Source of the DNA: Verrucomicrobiota bacterium
Lineage (GTDB): Bacteria; Verrucomicrobiota; Verrucomicrobiia; Chthoniobacterales; Terrimicrobiaceae
Reading direction: 5' to 3'
Length of the DNA stretch: 64,000 nucleotides
NCBI GenBank assembly: GCA_026398255.1
Contig: JAPLTG010000006.1
Location: 19,654 to 83,653 of the forward strand
Shown here: positions 8,859 through 17,243 of the stretch, piece after piece
Layout of the letters: the number at the start of each line of letters is the position of its first letter
Position numbering within the stretch: the stretch's first letter is position 1
The notes under the pieces: model-generated
Told to the model about the DNA's origin: nothing
The model's input: the letters and a program-made list of their open reading frames with translations, nothing else
Database searches by the model: none
Made by a program: the position numbers and the translations under genes

Positions 8859-9728
8859 TTAAACCAAGCGGGTGAGATCTTTGGGGAGGGGGCAAGTGAA
8901 TATCATTTCCTTGCCGGTTATGGGGTGGGGGAATCGGAGTGAGCTGGAGTGGAGGCCGAGGCGTTTGGCGGGGTTGCTTTTTGCGCCGTATTTTTTGTCT
9001 CCAATGATCGGACAACCGGCTTCGGCGAGTTGGACGCGAATCTGGTGGCGACGGCCGGTTTCCAAGGTCAACTCGACGAGTGATCGATTCGGCGTGGAGG
9101 CTAATACGCGAAAATGGGTCACGGCATGGCGGGTATTTTCACTGCGCGGCACGCTGAAGACTTTGTAGGGATTTGTCTCGTCGAGGTCGGACTCGAAAAT
9201 TCCCGAGCGCTCGCGCAGGCGTCCTTCCACAATGGCTTCGTAGCGTTTCTCGGCCTCGTCCCAGTGGGATTGCAGGATTTCTTTGGACTCGGGAGTTTTT
9301 GCGAAAATCATGAGGCCCGAGGTTTCCTTGTCCAAACGGTGCACGATCCATACCCGTGCGCGGGCCATCGGATTTCCGCTGCGGACATGGTCCGTGAGTT
9401 GATGGTAGGCGGTTCTCTCCTGCTCGGCCTCGCTGGCGATACTGAGAAGATTCGGCGGTTTATCGATGACAATAATGTCTGCATCCTCAAAAAAAATGCG
9501 GATTCCGGAACCCACAACCGAGCGAGGTGCGGCATAGCGATCGTTCCGCACGGCGACCATATCCCCAGGCTGCAAAGGATGGTTGAATTGGGAGATGGGA
9601 CGGCCGTTCACCGTGATCGCCTGAAATTTCAGCCAAGTGCGAATCTGCTTCTTTTTGAGGTCGGGCCAAGCTTCAAAACAATACGCCAGCAACTCGGCTG
9701 GGCTGGAAACTGTGGATGGCTTTGGCAT
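8859..9728 (-). CDS. RluA-family RNA pseudouridine synthase
   Basis: 289 aa. Isomerises specific uridines in rRNA or tRNA to pseudouridine. The N-terminal 60 residues look like an S4 RNA-binding domain (KKKQIRTWLKFQAITVNG). The catalytic motif is HRLDKETSGLM at residues 130-140 with Asp133 the nucleophile, followed by the conserved GRRHQIRVQLAEAGCPIIGD and LGLHSSSLRFPHP. Whether it is RluC, RluD or another member cannot be told by eye, so no gene symbol is given. It is transcribed alone on the minus strand; a gap of about 100 bases separates it from the pyrophosphohydrolase, and the plus-strand esterase gene starts 101 bases away on the other side. Confidence 0.9.
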   Translation of the reverse strand: MPKPSTVSSPAELLAYCFEAWPDLKKKQIRTWLKFQAITVNGRPISQFNHPLQPGDMVAVRNDRYAAPRSVVGSGIRIFFEDADIIVIDKPPNLLSIASEAEQERTAYHQLTDHVRSGNPMARARVWIVHRLDKETSGLMIFAKTPESKEILQSHWDEAEKRYEAIVEGRLRERSGIFESDLDETNPYKVFSVPRSENTRHAVTHFRVLASTPNRSLVELTLETGRRHQIRVQLAEAGCPIIGDKKYGAKSNPAKRLGLHSSSLRFPHPITGKEMIFTCPLPKDLTRLV

Positions 9729-9829
9729 CGCGAAGATCGTAGCAAAAGAATCGCACGCGCGCCATTTCCACGCCGTTTTTTAGTTCATTGCCGCCTGTCG
9801 GATTTCTTGCGAGGTTCCGCGCCCAGCTC

Positions 9830-11503
9830 ATGAAATTTGCTCAAAAAATCCCCCTGTTTTCGATTTCTGCATGGATCATTTGCTCCCTGCTGACCTCTGG
9901 GTGCGCCCAATACGCCAGCGTCTCCGAGCGGCGTCCAAATTTCCCCGCATCCCTATCGGCCGACGGGAGTGGACTCGCCAAGCGCCTCAAGGCAGCTCTC
10001 CAAAAACGCAAGAGCCAGCCGGCCGGTGGCCTCTCCAGCCTTCTGCTGGAAACCCGCGCGGCCTCGCGCGAGTTGGCAACAAATCCCTCCAACTCCACCG
10101 CTCGCGACACCTACAATTTCTCCGTCGCCCGCATTGTTGAAACGCTCCAGCAAGCCCAGCTCGCACCATGGGAAGCTCCGCTCCGGATTCCCTCCTCGGA
10201 TGGCGAACTCGTCCTCACCGCTAAAAAAGACCCCCGCCCTGGCTGGAATCCCGCCCTCTACAAATTCGTGCCCGCCGACCAATTCGATGTCCACGGCAAG
10301 TATGTCCACGAGCGCTCGATCAAGCCCGGTATCGGTGCGCCCATCGTCGCCATCGGCCGCGATAAAAACCGAAGCGCTGCCGAGACTTTTTCTCTTCCCC
10401 ATATTTACTACGGCGTCACCGCGGTGATCCGCTTCCGAGGCCCTGTCGCCGAACTGGCCTTCGAAGACCCGCTCGCCACCGAGACGATTTCGTTCGAAGG
10501 CCGTCGGCAACCACTCTCCGCCGATTTCACCGTGCCGCTCGCCGTGATGCTCCAAGAAGCCGAGCCGAAAAAATTTGAACTCGCCCGCCTGCTCCATCCC
10601 GAAAAATACGCGGAGACCGCTCGAATTTCCCGCCTCCAACCCTACGATCCAAACAAGACCGTCGTCCTCGTCATTCACGGTCTCATGGATACTCCCGCGA
10701 CTTGGACTCCGCTCATCAACCACCTCCGCAGCGACGAGACGATCCGCCAGAATTACCAATTCTGGTTCTACAGCTACCCGAGCGGCTACCCCTTTCCCTA
10801 CTCCGCTGCGATCCTGCGCCGCCAACTCGATGCCATCGGAAAAAAATATCCCATCCGCAAGCCTATGGTCGTTATCGGCCACAGCATGGGTGGATGCATC
10901 AGCCGACTTCTCATCACGGATCCCGGCACGGAACTCTGGAAAAAAATCTTCCACCGTCCGCCCGATCAACTCGCCCTCGCCGGCGAGACCCGCAGCATTC
11001 TCGAAGAATCCCTCATCTTCGACTCACGCCCCGAAGTCGGGCGCGTGATCTTTGTTGCCGCGCCGCTCCGTGGCAGTGACCTCGCCACCCACTGGCTCGG
11101 TCGCATCGGCTCCAGCCTGATCAGTCCCCCGCGTCTGCTTTTCAAAGTAGGACAAGAGGCCCTCCAACTCGCCACCCTCCAAGCCGACGAACTCCGGCTC
11201 AATCGCGTCCCGAACAGCATCGACAACCTCGCACCAAACAACCGATTCGTCCGCGCGATCAACACCATCCCGATGTCATCCCGAGTGCCCGTGCATGTCA
11301 TCGCTGGCGACCGCGGACTCGGTGGCAACGAAGATAAAACCAAACCCGTCCAATCCGATGGTGTCGTGCCGTATTGGAGTTCGCACATCCCCGAAGCGCA
11401 GTCCGAAAAAGTCGTCCCCTCTGATCACTCGGCCCACCAGAATTCGGAAGCAATCCACGAGATCACCCGGATTTTGAAACTCCACCGCTTCGAATCGAAA
11501 TAG
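9830..11503 (+). CDS. Alpha/beta-hydrolase (esterase/lipase-like) lipoprotein
   Basis: 557 aa. The N-terminus (KIPLFSISAWIICSLLTSGC) is a lipoprotein signal with lipobox TSGC. After a long N-terminal region of about 280 residues that I do not recognise, an alpha/beta-hydrolase core begins: TVVLVIHGLMDTPATW supplies the oxyanion HG motif, and VVIGHSMGGCISR the nucleophile elbow with Ser352. A later VHVIAGDRGLG with DGVVP, and PSDHSAHQN near the end, plausibly give the acidic residue and the catalytic His. Likely an outer-membrane-attached esterase or lipase facing the periplasm. The start ATG 9830 is chosen because it begins the signal peptide; an upstream in-frame start adds 14 residues. Confidence 0.82.
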   Translation: MKFAQKIPLFSISAWIICSLLTSGCAQYASVSERRPNFPASLSADGSGLAKRLKAALQKRKSQPAGGLSSLLLETRAASRELATNPSNSTARDTYNFSVARIVETLQQAQLAPWEAPLRIPSSDGELVLTAKKDPRPGWNPALYKFVPADQFDVHGKYVHERSIKPGIGAPIVAIGRDKNRSAAETFSLPHIYYGVTAVIRFRGPVAELAFEDPLATETISFEGRRQPLSADFTVPLAVMLQEAEPKKFELARLLHPEKYAETARISRLQPYDPNKTVVLVIHGLMDTPATWTPLINHLRSDETIRQNYQFWFYSYPSGYPFPYSAAILRRQLDAIGKKYPIRKPMVVIGHSMGGCISRLLITDPGTELWKKIFHRPPDQLALAGETRSILEESLIFDSRPEVGRVIFVAAPLRGSDLATHWLGRIGSSLISPPRLLFKVGQEALQLATLQADELRLNRVPNSIDNLAPNNRFVRAINTIPMSSRVPVHVIAGDRGLGGNEDKTKPVQSDGVVPYWSSHIPEAQSEKVVPSDHSAHQNSEAIHEITRILKLHRFESK

Positions 11504-11504
11504 C

Positions 11505-11541
11505 CCCGCCGAGCGGATTTCAAGATGGGCGCGGTTTTTTT
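11505..11541 (+). terminator. Probable intrinsic terminator between convergent genes
   Basis: Just past the esterase stop, CCCCGCC at 11504-11510 can pair with GGGCGCGG at 11527-11534 with one bulge, followed directly by seven T residues. It lies in the 45-base gap between this plus-strand gene and the convergent minus-strand lipoprotein gene. Confidence 0.4.
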
Positions 11542-11548
11542 ACGCTGA

Positions 11549-12058
11549 CTAATTCAGGAACTCCGCACCGAGGATTCGGCTTCGTGGACGGAAGCGCTTC
11601 GCTTCAGCGAGTCGGGCTATATCGATGGGATTTTTGACATCCGCTTCTGGAATTCCGGTTTTTGCAGCTTCGCGAGGAGCGCCACTTTGGTTTCCGATGC
11701 TCCCGCCGTCCTTTTGAATTTTAAAGGAACCTTCAAAATCATAGGTCCAATAATTGTCCGTTCCCTTCGGATAGTTAAAAACCACGATCGCGTGGTTGGA
11801 GGCTTTGCCAGTGTCGGGGTTGAATGACCGGTAGGTCACGACTTCGGACCAGACATTGTATTGGGTTAGCGACTCCTTAAAAAGAATCGCCGTCGGCAAG
11901 CAGGCGTTGAATTCGCGCTCCATCCATTTCGCCGGATTGGATGGGGTTCCGACTCCATCGATTGTCGAGCAGGCGGATAAAAGTAAGCCGATGAGAATCG
12001 GAAGAAGTTTGAGCCAAGCGGGGGGTTTCAGGCATTCATAGAATTTTTTTGAGATCAT
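11549..12058 (-). CDS. Small lipoprotein with transglutaminase-like Cys-His-Asp pattern
   Basis: 169 aa. A membrane-spanning signal (LKLLPILIGLLLSAC) ends in a lipobox with Cys30, so the product is exported and lipidated. In the mature part three segments recall the papain/transglutaminase fold: NACLPTAILFKESL with Cys53 at the head of a helix, SNHAIVVFNYP with His89 at the end of a strand, and YWTYDFEG with Asp107. Spacing and context fit a minimal transglutaminase-like cysteine hydrolase, but this is pattern reading, not a confirmed family match. It is convergent with the esterase lipoprotein gene; the start ATG 12058 opens the signal region. Confidence 0.65.
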   Translation of the reverse strand: MISKKFYECLKPPAWLKLLPILIGLLLSACSTIDGVGTPSNPAKWMEREFNACLPTAILFKESLTQYNVWSEVVTYRSFNPDTGKASNHAIVVFNYPKGTDNYWTYDFEGSFKIQKDGGSIGNQSGAPREAAKTGIPEADVKNPIDIARLAEAKRFRPRSRILGAEFLN

Positions 12059-12462
12059 TTACTAGCGGATGGTTGTTTCGGCCTGAGAGGGACTTCGGAA
12101 CAATCAGGGGCTCGATATCCGTTAGCTTGGGGTTAAGGGGACTGGCTGGATTTCTTGGAGTTACGATAAAATGTGGTCCAAGGAGGAATGGGGCTGGGTT
12201 ACGCCCGGGAAAACATGGCTGAAAACTGCGAGAGGGCATGCCACTCAGATTCCTGAGTGTGCAAATTGGAAAAATCTCACGATTTTTAAGACCCCTTTTT
12301 GAGAATTTTTTTAACATGTTCCCGACATTAAACAGACCCTGTTTGTTAGAAGGAGAACGTCGTCAATCTAGGTAAAATCCAACGCCGAGAAAGAGAAAAA
12401 TGATAAAAAATGCGTAACCGACGGAAATAAGGCTGACAGCAGCCGTGCCATGCAAGGAGGCA
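12059..12462. other. Intergenic stretch with hairpins and no convincing gene
   Basis: About 400 bases between two minus-strand genes, visibly richer in A+T than its surroundings in its right half. It holds a perfect 7-bp hairpin (CACTCAG 12242-12248 with CTGAGTG 12253-12259) and a 6-bp hairpin (AAACAG and CTGTTT around 12331-12345). A 93-codon minus reading frame (12036-12317) overlaps the lipoprotein start and looks like noise. A short membrane-like reading frame (12363-12455) is listed separately. This may be the promoter region of the lipoprotein gene plus the 3' region of the methyltransferase gene. Confidence 0.5.
12363..12455 (-). CDS. Possible single-helix membrane microprotein
   Basis: A 30-codon minus frame from TTG 12455 ends with a strongly hydrophobic helix (SLISVGYAFFIIFLFLGVGF) and a short YLD tail. 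Small one-helix proteins of this look serve as oxidase or transporter subunits. Against it: no ribosome-binding site, a TTG start, and no partner gene nearby. Listed because the hydrophobic run is clean and lies in an otherwise unexplained gap. Confidence 0.2.
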   Translation of the reverse strand: MHGTAAVSLISVGYAFFIIFLFLGVGFYLD

Positions 12463-13986
12463 CTAGCGTTTTTGTTTGATGTGGCACTCGACCATGCAGT
12501 CAAAACCTCCCATGTCGATCCGCTGCGAGGAATGGAGGCGGAGCATAGGATTGGTATTTTTGATCGGGAGCGGATTGGCGAAAACCAGACATCCTCCGGG
12601 ACGCAGAAGGCGGGCTGAGATGGCAAACAAATCGCGAATCAAGTCGGGGAGATTCGGAATCGGAACTCGGCGACCCATTGGCGGGTTTGTCAGGATTTGA
12701 CTCAGGGAGCCGGGCTCGAAACGGGCCTCCCGAAAATCACATTTTTGGAATGTGGGAGAGATTCCGAGATCTGCCGCGGCGAAATTCGAGCGCGCAATTT
12801 CGAGCGCTTCGGCGCTGAGGTCGGAGCCGAAAATCCGGGTGACTCCGCCGAGGCGCGCCCTCTCGATGAGTTCCAGCCCGGAACCGCAGAAAGGATCCCA
12901 GACGAGATCGTGGCCGGAATTTCCTGCAAGCCGGGCGAGGCATGCAGCCAGCGGAGGATGAGAAGCCGCAGGCACATCGCGTCTCCGATAAGCAAAGCGG
13001 GGATCAGGGGACAGACGGGGACGAAGCTCCACGGAAAACCTCCCCGCCGCAGAATAAACTTCGATCGCCCACGGAGCGTGGCGGGCATCATTCAAAATCT
13101 TGGGGCACAACTCGAAGGCGCGTTGAGCGACCTCTCTAACCCAGCCTCGTCGGTGGCCTTGCCCGATCCATTCCAGCCGGTAGCGGCTTGTTCCGTGCGT
13201 GAGGGCGTGCAGAAGGTCTCTGGTGCGCGGAGCCGCCACGAGAGCGGCGACGGCTTCTGGTTCGGCAGCGGGTAGAGTTCCCAAGACCAAAGAAAATGTG
13301 GCGAAGCACCGCAGGGAAAGGATGTCGCGAAATCGGAATGCCGCGCGGGGATAGAGCTTCACTAGGCCGGGGTGCGTGGAGTGGATGGAAAACAAGGCGG
13401 AGGCTTGCGGGGAGGACTCGAGTTCGTTTCGCACAAACACTTCGAGCCCCCGTCGGCAGCGCAGATGGATCGGGAGCTCGGTGAATTCCGGCACGAGGGA
13501 TTCCAAAAGAATTTCCGCCGGGGAGTCCTCACGGGCGATGCCGGCTTTGACCTTCATGGCAGTCTGCGAGGAGAGTTTGTCGATCACCTCGAGCGTGGCC
13601 TTGCCGCCGATTTTATCGAGGGCGCGGGAGAGGTATTTTTTTTCGCGCTCGGGCGGGTTGGAGTTTTCGAGAAGACCGATCAACGCCTCCTCATCGGCCT
13701 GCTCGGCTCCTGTTTTCGGCAAGGCGGCCATGGCATAGCGGCGGATTTTTTCATCCGGATCACGGAGTTGCTGACGCAGCCAAGCCGTCACTTCAGTGCG
13801 GAGGCCTGCAGGTCCTGACTCGAAAAAAACCACACCCACAGCACGAACGAGGGCGGCTTGGCTCGCACGGGTGACGGCATCTGCAGCGTTGTAGGCGGGA
13901 ACTTTTTCGCTCCAAAGCTCATTCCACGAAAGATGTCGGAGCTGTTTGTAGAGCTCTTTTGCGGCGTTGATTTTGTCTTTTTTCAA
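12463..13986 (-). CDS. HEAT-like repeat protein fused to a UPF0020/TrmN-type RNA methyltransferase
   Basis: About 507 aa. The C-terminal 200 residues form a SAM methyltransferase: LVWDPFCGSGLELIERA is motif I, IFGSDLSAEALEIARSNF motif II, and LTNPPMGRRV the motif IV NPP signature of base N-methylases. The preceding region (HLRCRRGLEVFVRNELESS) resembles the THUMP-like start of tRNA guanine-N2 methyltransferases (TrmN/Trm14). The N-terminal 150 residues look like HEAT repeats (VTAWLRQQLRDPDEKIRRYA, EALIGLLENSNPPEREKKYL), an unusual addition. A longer reading frame runs back through the adjacent tRNA-Ser and is not real; I place the start at TTG 13986, with a GTG further upstream possible. Target RNA unknown. 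Confidence 0.75.
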   Translation of the reverse strand: MKKDKINAAKELYKQLRHLSWNELWSEKVPAYNAADAVTRASQAALVRAVGVVFFESGPAGLRTEVTAWLRQQLRDPDEKIRRYAMAALPKTGAEQADEEALIGLLENSNPPEREKKYLSRALDKIGGKATLEVIDKLSSQTAMKVKAGIAREDSPAEILLESLVPEFTELPIHLRCRRGLEVFVRNELESSPQASALFSIHSTHPGLVKLYPRAAFRFRDILSLRCFATFSLVLGTLPAAEPEAVAALVAAPRTRDLLHALTHGTSRYRLEWIGQGHRRGWVREVAQRAFELCPKILNDARHAPWAIEVYSAAGRFSVELRPRLSPDPRFAYRRRDVPAASHPPLAACLARLAGNSGHDLVWDPFCGSGLELIERARLGGVTRIFGSDLSAEALEIARSNFAAADLGISPTFQKCDFREARFEPGSLSQILTNPPMGRRVPIPNLPDLIRDLFAISARLLRPGGCLVFANPLPIKNTNPMLRLHSSQRIDMGGFDCMVECHIKQKR

Positions 13987-14108
13987 TTTCCTGCAGGCTT
14001 CTGGTTTTCGGGTCGGTGAAGAGTAAATCACCAACCCAGCGAAAAGCGCGATGCCGATGCGAGGTCTCGGAGGAATTACCGTTTCGACTCTTTGCCGAGT
14101 CGGAGATC

Positions 14109-14196
14109 TGGCGGATGGGGAGGGATTCGAACCCCCGTTGCCTTGCGGCAAACACGCTTTCCAGGCGTGCGCATTAGACCACTCTGCCACCCATCC
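14109..14196 (-). tRNA. tRNA-Ser (anticodon GGA)
   Basis: On the minus strand the 88-base sequence folds as a class II tRNA: acceptor GGATGGG pairs with CCCATCC, anticodon stem CACGC/GCGTG encloses loop CTGGAAA (anticodon GGA, reading UCC/UCU), a long variable arm TTGCCGCAAGGCAA, and a T arm with GGTTCGAATCC. The discriminator is G and CCA is encoded. Confidence 0.95.
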
Positions 14197-14353
14197 TGAG
14201 CTGGCGGGAAAGTTTTGATAGTCGAGAATCTCCCCAATGGCAATGGCTGGCTCGGGATTTCGAATTAATGAGGGAGGGAAAATTTCGCGCAGGGGCTGCG
14301 AGGAATTTCGAATTGACCGAAACGCCGGGCCGCCACAGATTCCTCCCAGTCAC

Positions 14354-14427
14354 GCGGGTATAGCTTAGTGGTAAAGTTCCTGCCTTCCAAGCAGGCCATG
14401 CGGGTTCGATTCCCGCTACCCGCTCCA
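14354..14427 (+). tRNA. tRNA-Gly (anticodon TCC)
   Basis: Cloverleaf on the plus strand: acceptor GCGGGTA/TACCCGC, D arm GCTTAGTGGTAAAGT, anticodon stem CCTGC/GCAGG around loop CTTCCAA (anticodon TCC, reading GGA/GGG), T arm CGGGTTCGATTCCCG, discriminator T and an encoded CCA. It sits alone on the plus strand between two minus-strand tRNA genes. Confidence 0.95.
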
Positions 14428-14594
14428 CTTTTTCTCCGAGCCGCTCCAGCAAAGAAAATGCGAGCTCACAGGCTTGTTGCTTTCCGCTAAAAACAGGCGC
14501 CAGATTGCTAAATCTCTCTTCCGTTTTGTCGGTGTGACGACGATTGCAACGATTCATTCCACGAGATGCATCTGGAATGGGGTGAGGGAAAAAA

Positions 14595-14675
14595 TGCTCG
14601 GGGGGGGACTCGAACCCCCATGCCTTGCGGCATGCGCCCCTCAAACGCACGTGTCTGCCATTTCACCACCCGAGC
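14595..14675 (-). tRNA. tRNA-Leu (anticodon GAG)
   Basis: Minus strand class II tRNA: acceptor GCTCGGG/CCCGAGC, D arm with GAAATGGCAGAC, anticodon loop TTGAGGG (anticodon GAG, reading CUC/CUU), variable arm ATGCCGCAAGGCAT and T arm GGGGTTCGAGTCCCC. The discriminator is A. Unlike the Ser and Gly genes here, CCA is not encoded. Confidence 0.93.
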
Positions 14676-14723
14676 GAGGGAGGGCAAATCTAGGCTCCAA
14701 CTTTCGCGATGCAAGCCGGATTT

Positions 14724-16880
14724 TCAGCCGCGCTTTTTTCGGGAGGGTTTTTTGTAGGCTACCTTGCGGCGGGCGGGCAGGGAGGAGGGCGAGGCGCCGG
14801 TTTTAAGCTCGTTGATCTGGTCGCGGAGCAAGGCTGCGCGCTCGTATTCCAATCGCCCGGCGGCCTCGGCCATGTCGCTCTCCAGTTCGCGGATTAGCTC
14901 ACCGACATCGAAATTCGAACCATTCTCATTCAGGATGGATGACTCGTTCCCGCTTCCCTTCACGATGACATGCAGACTCTCTTGCACGGCGCGGACGACG
15001 CTTCGCGGGGTGATGCCGTGCTCGGTGTTGTAGGCTTCCTGGATTGCTCGGCGATGGATGGAGACATCGATCAAGGCCCGCATGCTGCCGGTCATGGTGT
15101 CTGCGAAGAGCACGACTTCGCCATTCAGATGTCGCGCGGCTCGGCCAGAGGTTTGGATGAGGCTTGTTTGGCTTCGCAGGTAGCCCTCCTTGTCGGCATC
15201 AAGGATGCAAACGAGCGAGACCTCCGGAAGATCGAGACCTTCGCGGAGAAGGTTGATGCCGACCAAAACATCACACTCGCCAGCGCGGAGACTGCGTAAA
15301 ATTTCCACGCGCTCGATGGTGTCGATGTCGCTGTGGAGGTAGCGCACCTTCAGCCCAATCTCGCGTAGGTAGTCGGCCAAATCCTCGGCGGTTTTCTTGG
15401 TGAGCGTGGTGATCAAAATCCTCTCGCCCGACTCGATCCGGCGCCGACACAGCTCGATGGTTTCGTCGATTTGAGCCTTCAGCGGACGCACCGTGATCTT
15501 GGGATCGAGCAACCCCGTGGGCCGGATGATTTGCTGAACAACAAGTGGCGCGCCGGGGGTGGAGAGATTCAAATCCGCCGCCTTGGCTGTGAGCAATCGC
15601 CGCATGTCGTTCGTTTTCCCTCCCTCGCCAAATTTATTTTCGGGATTGGGAATCCACGCCGCATTGCCGACGATGCTGTTGTTGAGCTCGAAGCCCCCCG
15701 GCGTGGCGCTCACATAGACGAGTTGGTTCGTCACCTCCATGAACTCGCCGAAGTTCAGGGGACGGTTATCGAGCGCGCTGGGAAGCCGGAACCCGTATTC
15801 CACCAGCACGCTTTTTCGCGAACGGTCGCCGGCATACATCCCGCCGATTTGCGGGACGGTGGCGTGCGACTCGTCGATCACCAGCAAGTGATCCTTCGGC
15901 AAAAAATCCATCAGCGTGTAGGGACGCGAACCCGTCGGTCGGCCGGTGAGATGGCGCGAGTAGTTCTCGATGCCGTTGCAAAAGCCCATCTCCTGCATCA
16001 TCTCGAGATCGAACTCGGTCCGCATCTTGATGCGCTGTGCCTCGATCAACTTCCCCTGCCGCTCGAACTCCGCCACCCGCGCATCCAATTCCCCCCGGAT
16101 CGCCGCGATGGCCGGCCTCAACTTGTCATGGGGCGTTACGAATTGCTTCGCCGGAAAAAGCGTGAAGGTCGTGAGTGTGGCCGAAGCTTTTCCTGTGAGG
16201 GGATCAAACTCGCTGATGCGCTCGATCTCATCGCCGAAAAACTCCACACGAATGGCCGTGTCCTCGTTCTGCGCCGGATGCACCTCGACGACATCACCAC
16301 GCACGCGGAATTTTCCACGACCGAACGCAATGTCGTTTCGCTCGTAGAGCATTTCCACAATCTTCGCGAGAAACGCCTCGCGCGTCATCTGCTGGCCAGG
16401 CCGAATGGTCAGGAGCATTTGCAAAAAATCCTCTGGCGAGGCCAGGCCGTAGATGCACGACACGCTCGCCACGATGATCGTATCGCGCCGCGTGAGCAGC
16501 GAACTCACCGCCGAGAGGCGCAGGCGCTCGATCTCCTCGTTGATCGACGAATCCTTCTCGATGTAGGTGTCCGACCTCGGGATGTAGGCCTCCGGTTGGT
16601 AGTAATCGAAGTAGCTGACGAAATACTCGACCGCGTTGCGCGGGAAGAACTGCTTGAACTCGCTGTAGAGCTGCGCGGCAAGCGTCTTGTTGTGCGACAT
16701 GATCAGCGTCGGCCGCCCGATGTCGCGGATCACATTCGCCATCGTAAAAGTTTTTCCCGACCCGGTCACCCCGAGAAGCGTCTGGTGGCGGTTCCCGGCA
16801 GAGATCGAGCGGACCAGATTGGGAATCGCCTGCCCCTGATCCCCGCGCGGCCCGTAGCTCGACTCGAGTTCAAAAACCAT
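14724..16880 (-). CDS. uvrB: Excinuclease ABC subunit B
   Basis: 718 aa. UvrB is the damage-verifying helicase-like core of nucleotide excision repair; it is loaded by UvrA2 and then binds UvrC. Seen here: Walker A GVTGSGKTF at 37-45, the damage-probing beta-hairpin YFDYYQPEAYIPRSDTYIEK, helicase motifs including LLVIDESH and ILITTLTKKTAEDL, and QTSGRAARH near the end of the motor. The C-terminus carries the UVR motif (LESDMAEAAGRLEYERAALL) that contacts UvrC. The start is ATG 16880; a longer in-frame reading crosses the promoter region of the toxin-antitoxin pair and is rejected. It is divergent from that pair. Confidence 0.97.
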   Translation of the reverse strand: MVFELESSYGPRGDQGQAIPNLVRSISAGNRHQTLLGVTGSGKTFTMANVIRDIGRPTLIMSHNKTLAAQLYSEFKQFFPRNAVEYFVSYFDYYQPEAYIPRSDTYIEKDSSINEEIERLRLSAVSSLLTRRDTIIVASVSCIYGLASPEDFLQMLLTIRPGQQMTREAFLAKIVEMLYERNDIAFGRGKFRVRGDVVEVHPAQNEDTAIRVEFFGDEIERISEFDPLTGKASATLTTFTLFPAKQFVTPHDKLRPAIAAIRGELDARVAEFERQGKLIEAQRIKMRTEFDLEMMQEMGFCNGIENYSRHLTGRPTGSRPYTLMDFLPKDHLLVIDESHATVPQIGGMYAGDRSRKSVLVEYGFRLPSALDNRPLNFGEFMEVTNQLVYVSATPGGFELNNSIVGNAAWIPNPENKFGEGGKTNDMRRLLTAKAADLNLSTPGAPLVVQQIIRPTGLLDPKITVRPLKAQIDETIELCRRRIESGERILITTLTKKTAEDLADYLREIGLKVRYLHSDIDTIERVEILRSLRAGECDVLVGINLLREGLDLPEVSLVCILDADKEGYLRSQTSLIQTSGRAARHLNGEVVLFADTMTGSMRALIDVSIHRRAIQEAYNTEHGITPRSVVRAVQESLHVIVKGSGNESSILNENGSNFDVGELIRELESDMAEAAGRLEYERAALLRDQINELKTGASPSSLPARRKVAYKKPSRKKRG

Positions 16881-16974
16881 AAGTTGGCGAGTATCCCGCC
16901 GGAGAGGGCCAAGAGCAACTGGTTCGTTCCGGCATCGGTGCGCAGCGTGAATTGTTGCGGTGGGCACATCTCCG

Positions 16975-16986
16975 TTGTATAGACAA
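16975..16986 (+). promoter_or_regulatory. Possible autoregulatory operator/promoter of the Phd-RelE pair
   Basis: Six bases upstream of the antitoxin ATG lies TTGTATAGACAA, a palindrome with arms TTGT and ACAA around a TATAGA-like -10. Phd/YefM antitoxins usually repress their own promoter at such short inverted repeats. Short and unproven. Confidence 0.3.
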
Positions 16987-16991
16987 TCATT

Positions 16992-17243
16992 ATGCCTTCT
17001 ACCTACAACATCAAAGAGGCTCAGGCCCAACTTCCGAAGTTATGCCGTTCGGGAACAAAGTTTGTGATTTCAAACCGCAATCGTCCCGCTGTTGTTGTTT
17101 TGCCGGTGGAGGATTTTGAAGCTTTGCTGGAAACGCTGGATGTCCTCGAAAACCCGGCCGCAATGAAAGCCGTTTGCTCCGCCAATACAGGAACCACCAA
17201 ATACCGCGTGCTCGACCTGACGGATGAAAATTTCGGCCTCTGA
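16992..17243 (+). CDS. Type II antitoxin, Phd/YefM family
   Basis: 83 aa. The N-terminal 55 residues form the Phd/YefM dimerisation and DNA-binding fold: YNIKEAQAQLPKLCRSG, then KFVISNRNRPAVVVLPVEDFEALLETL. The acidic C-terminal tail (YRVLDLTDENFGL) would wrap the toxin. It neutralises the RelE-type toxin encoded by the next gene, which starts 20 bases before this gene's stop in another frame. Such antitoxins also repress their own operon, here possibly at the palindrome at 16975-16986. Confidence 0.88.
   Translation: MPSTYNIKEAQAQLPKLCRSGTKFVISNRNRPAVVVLPVEDFEALLETLDVLENPAAMKAVCSANTGTTKYRVLDLTDENFGL

Noticed and set aside
12036..12317. 93-codon minus frame in the 12-kb gap
   Set aside because: No ribosome site, overlaps the lipoprotein start, composition not protein-like.
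13987..14190. N-terminal extension of the methyltransferase beginning MAEWSNAHAWKACL
   Set aside because: This is the translated tRNA-Ser gene, a known artefact; the protein must start downstream of it.
15471..16982. 503-codon plus-strand frame opposite uvrB
   Set aside because: Shadow of a GC-rich conserved gene; rich in Arg/His with no motif.
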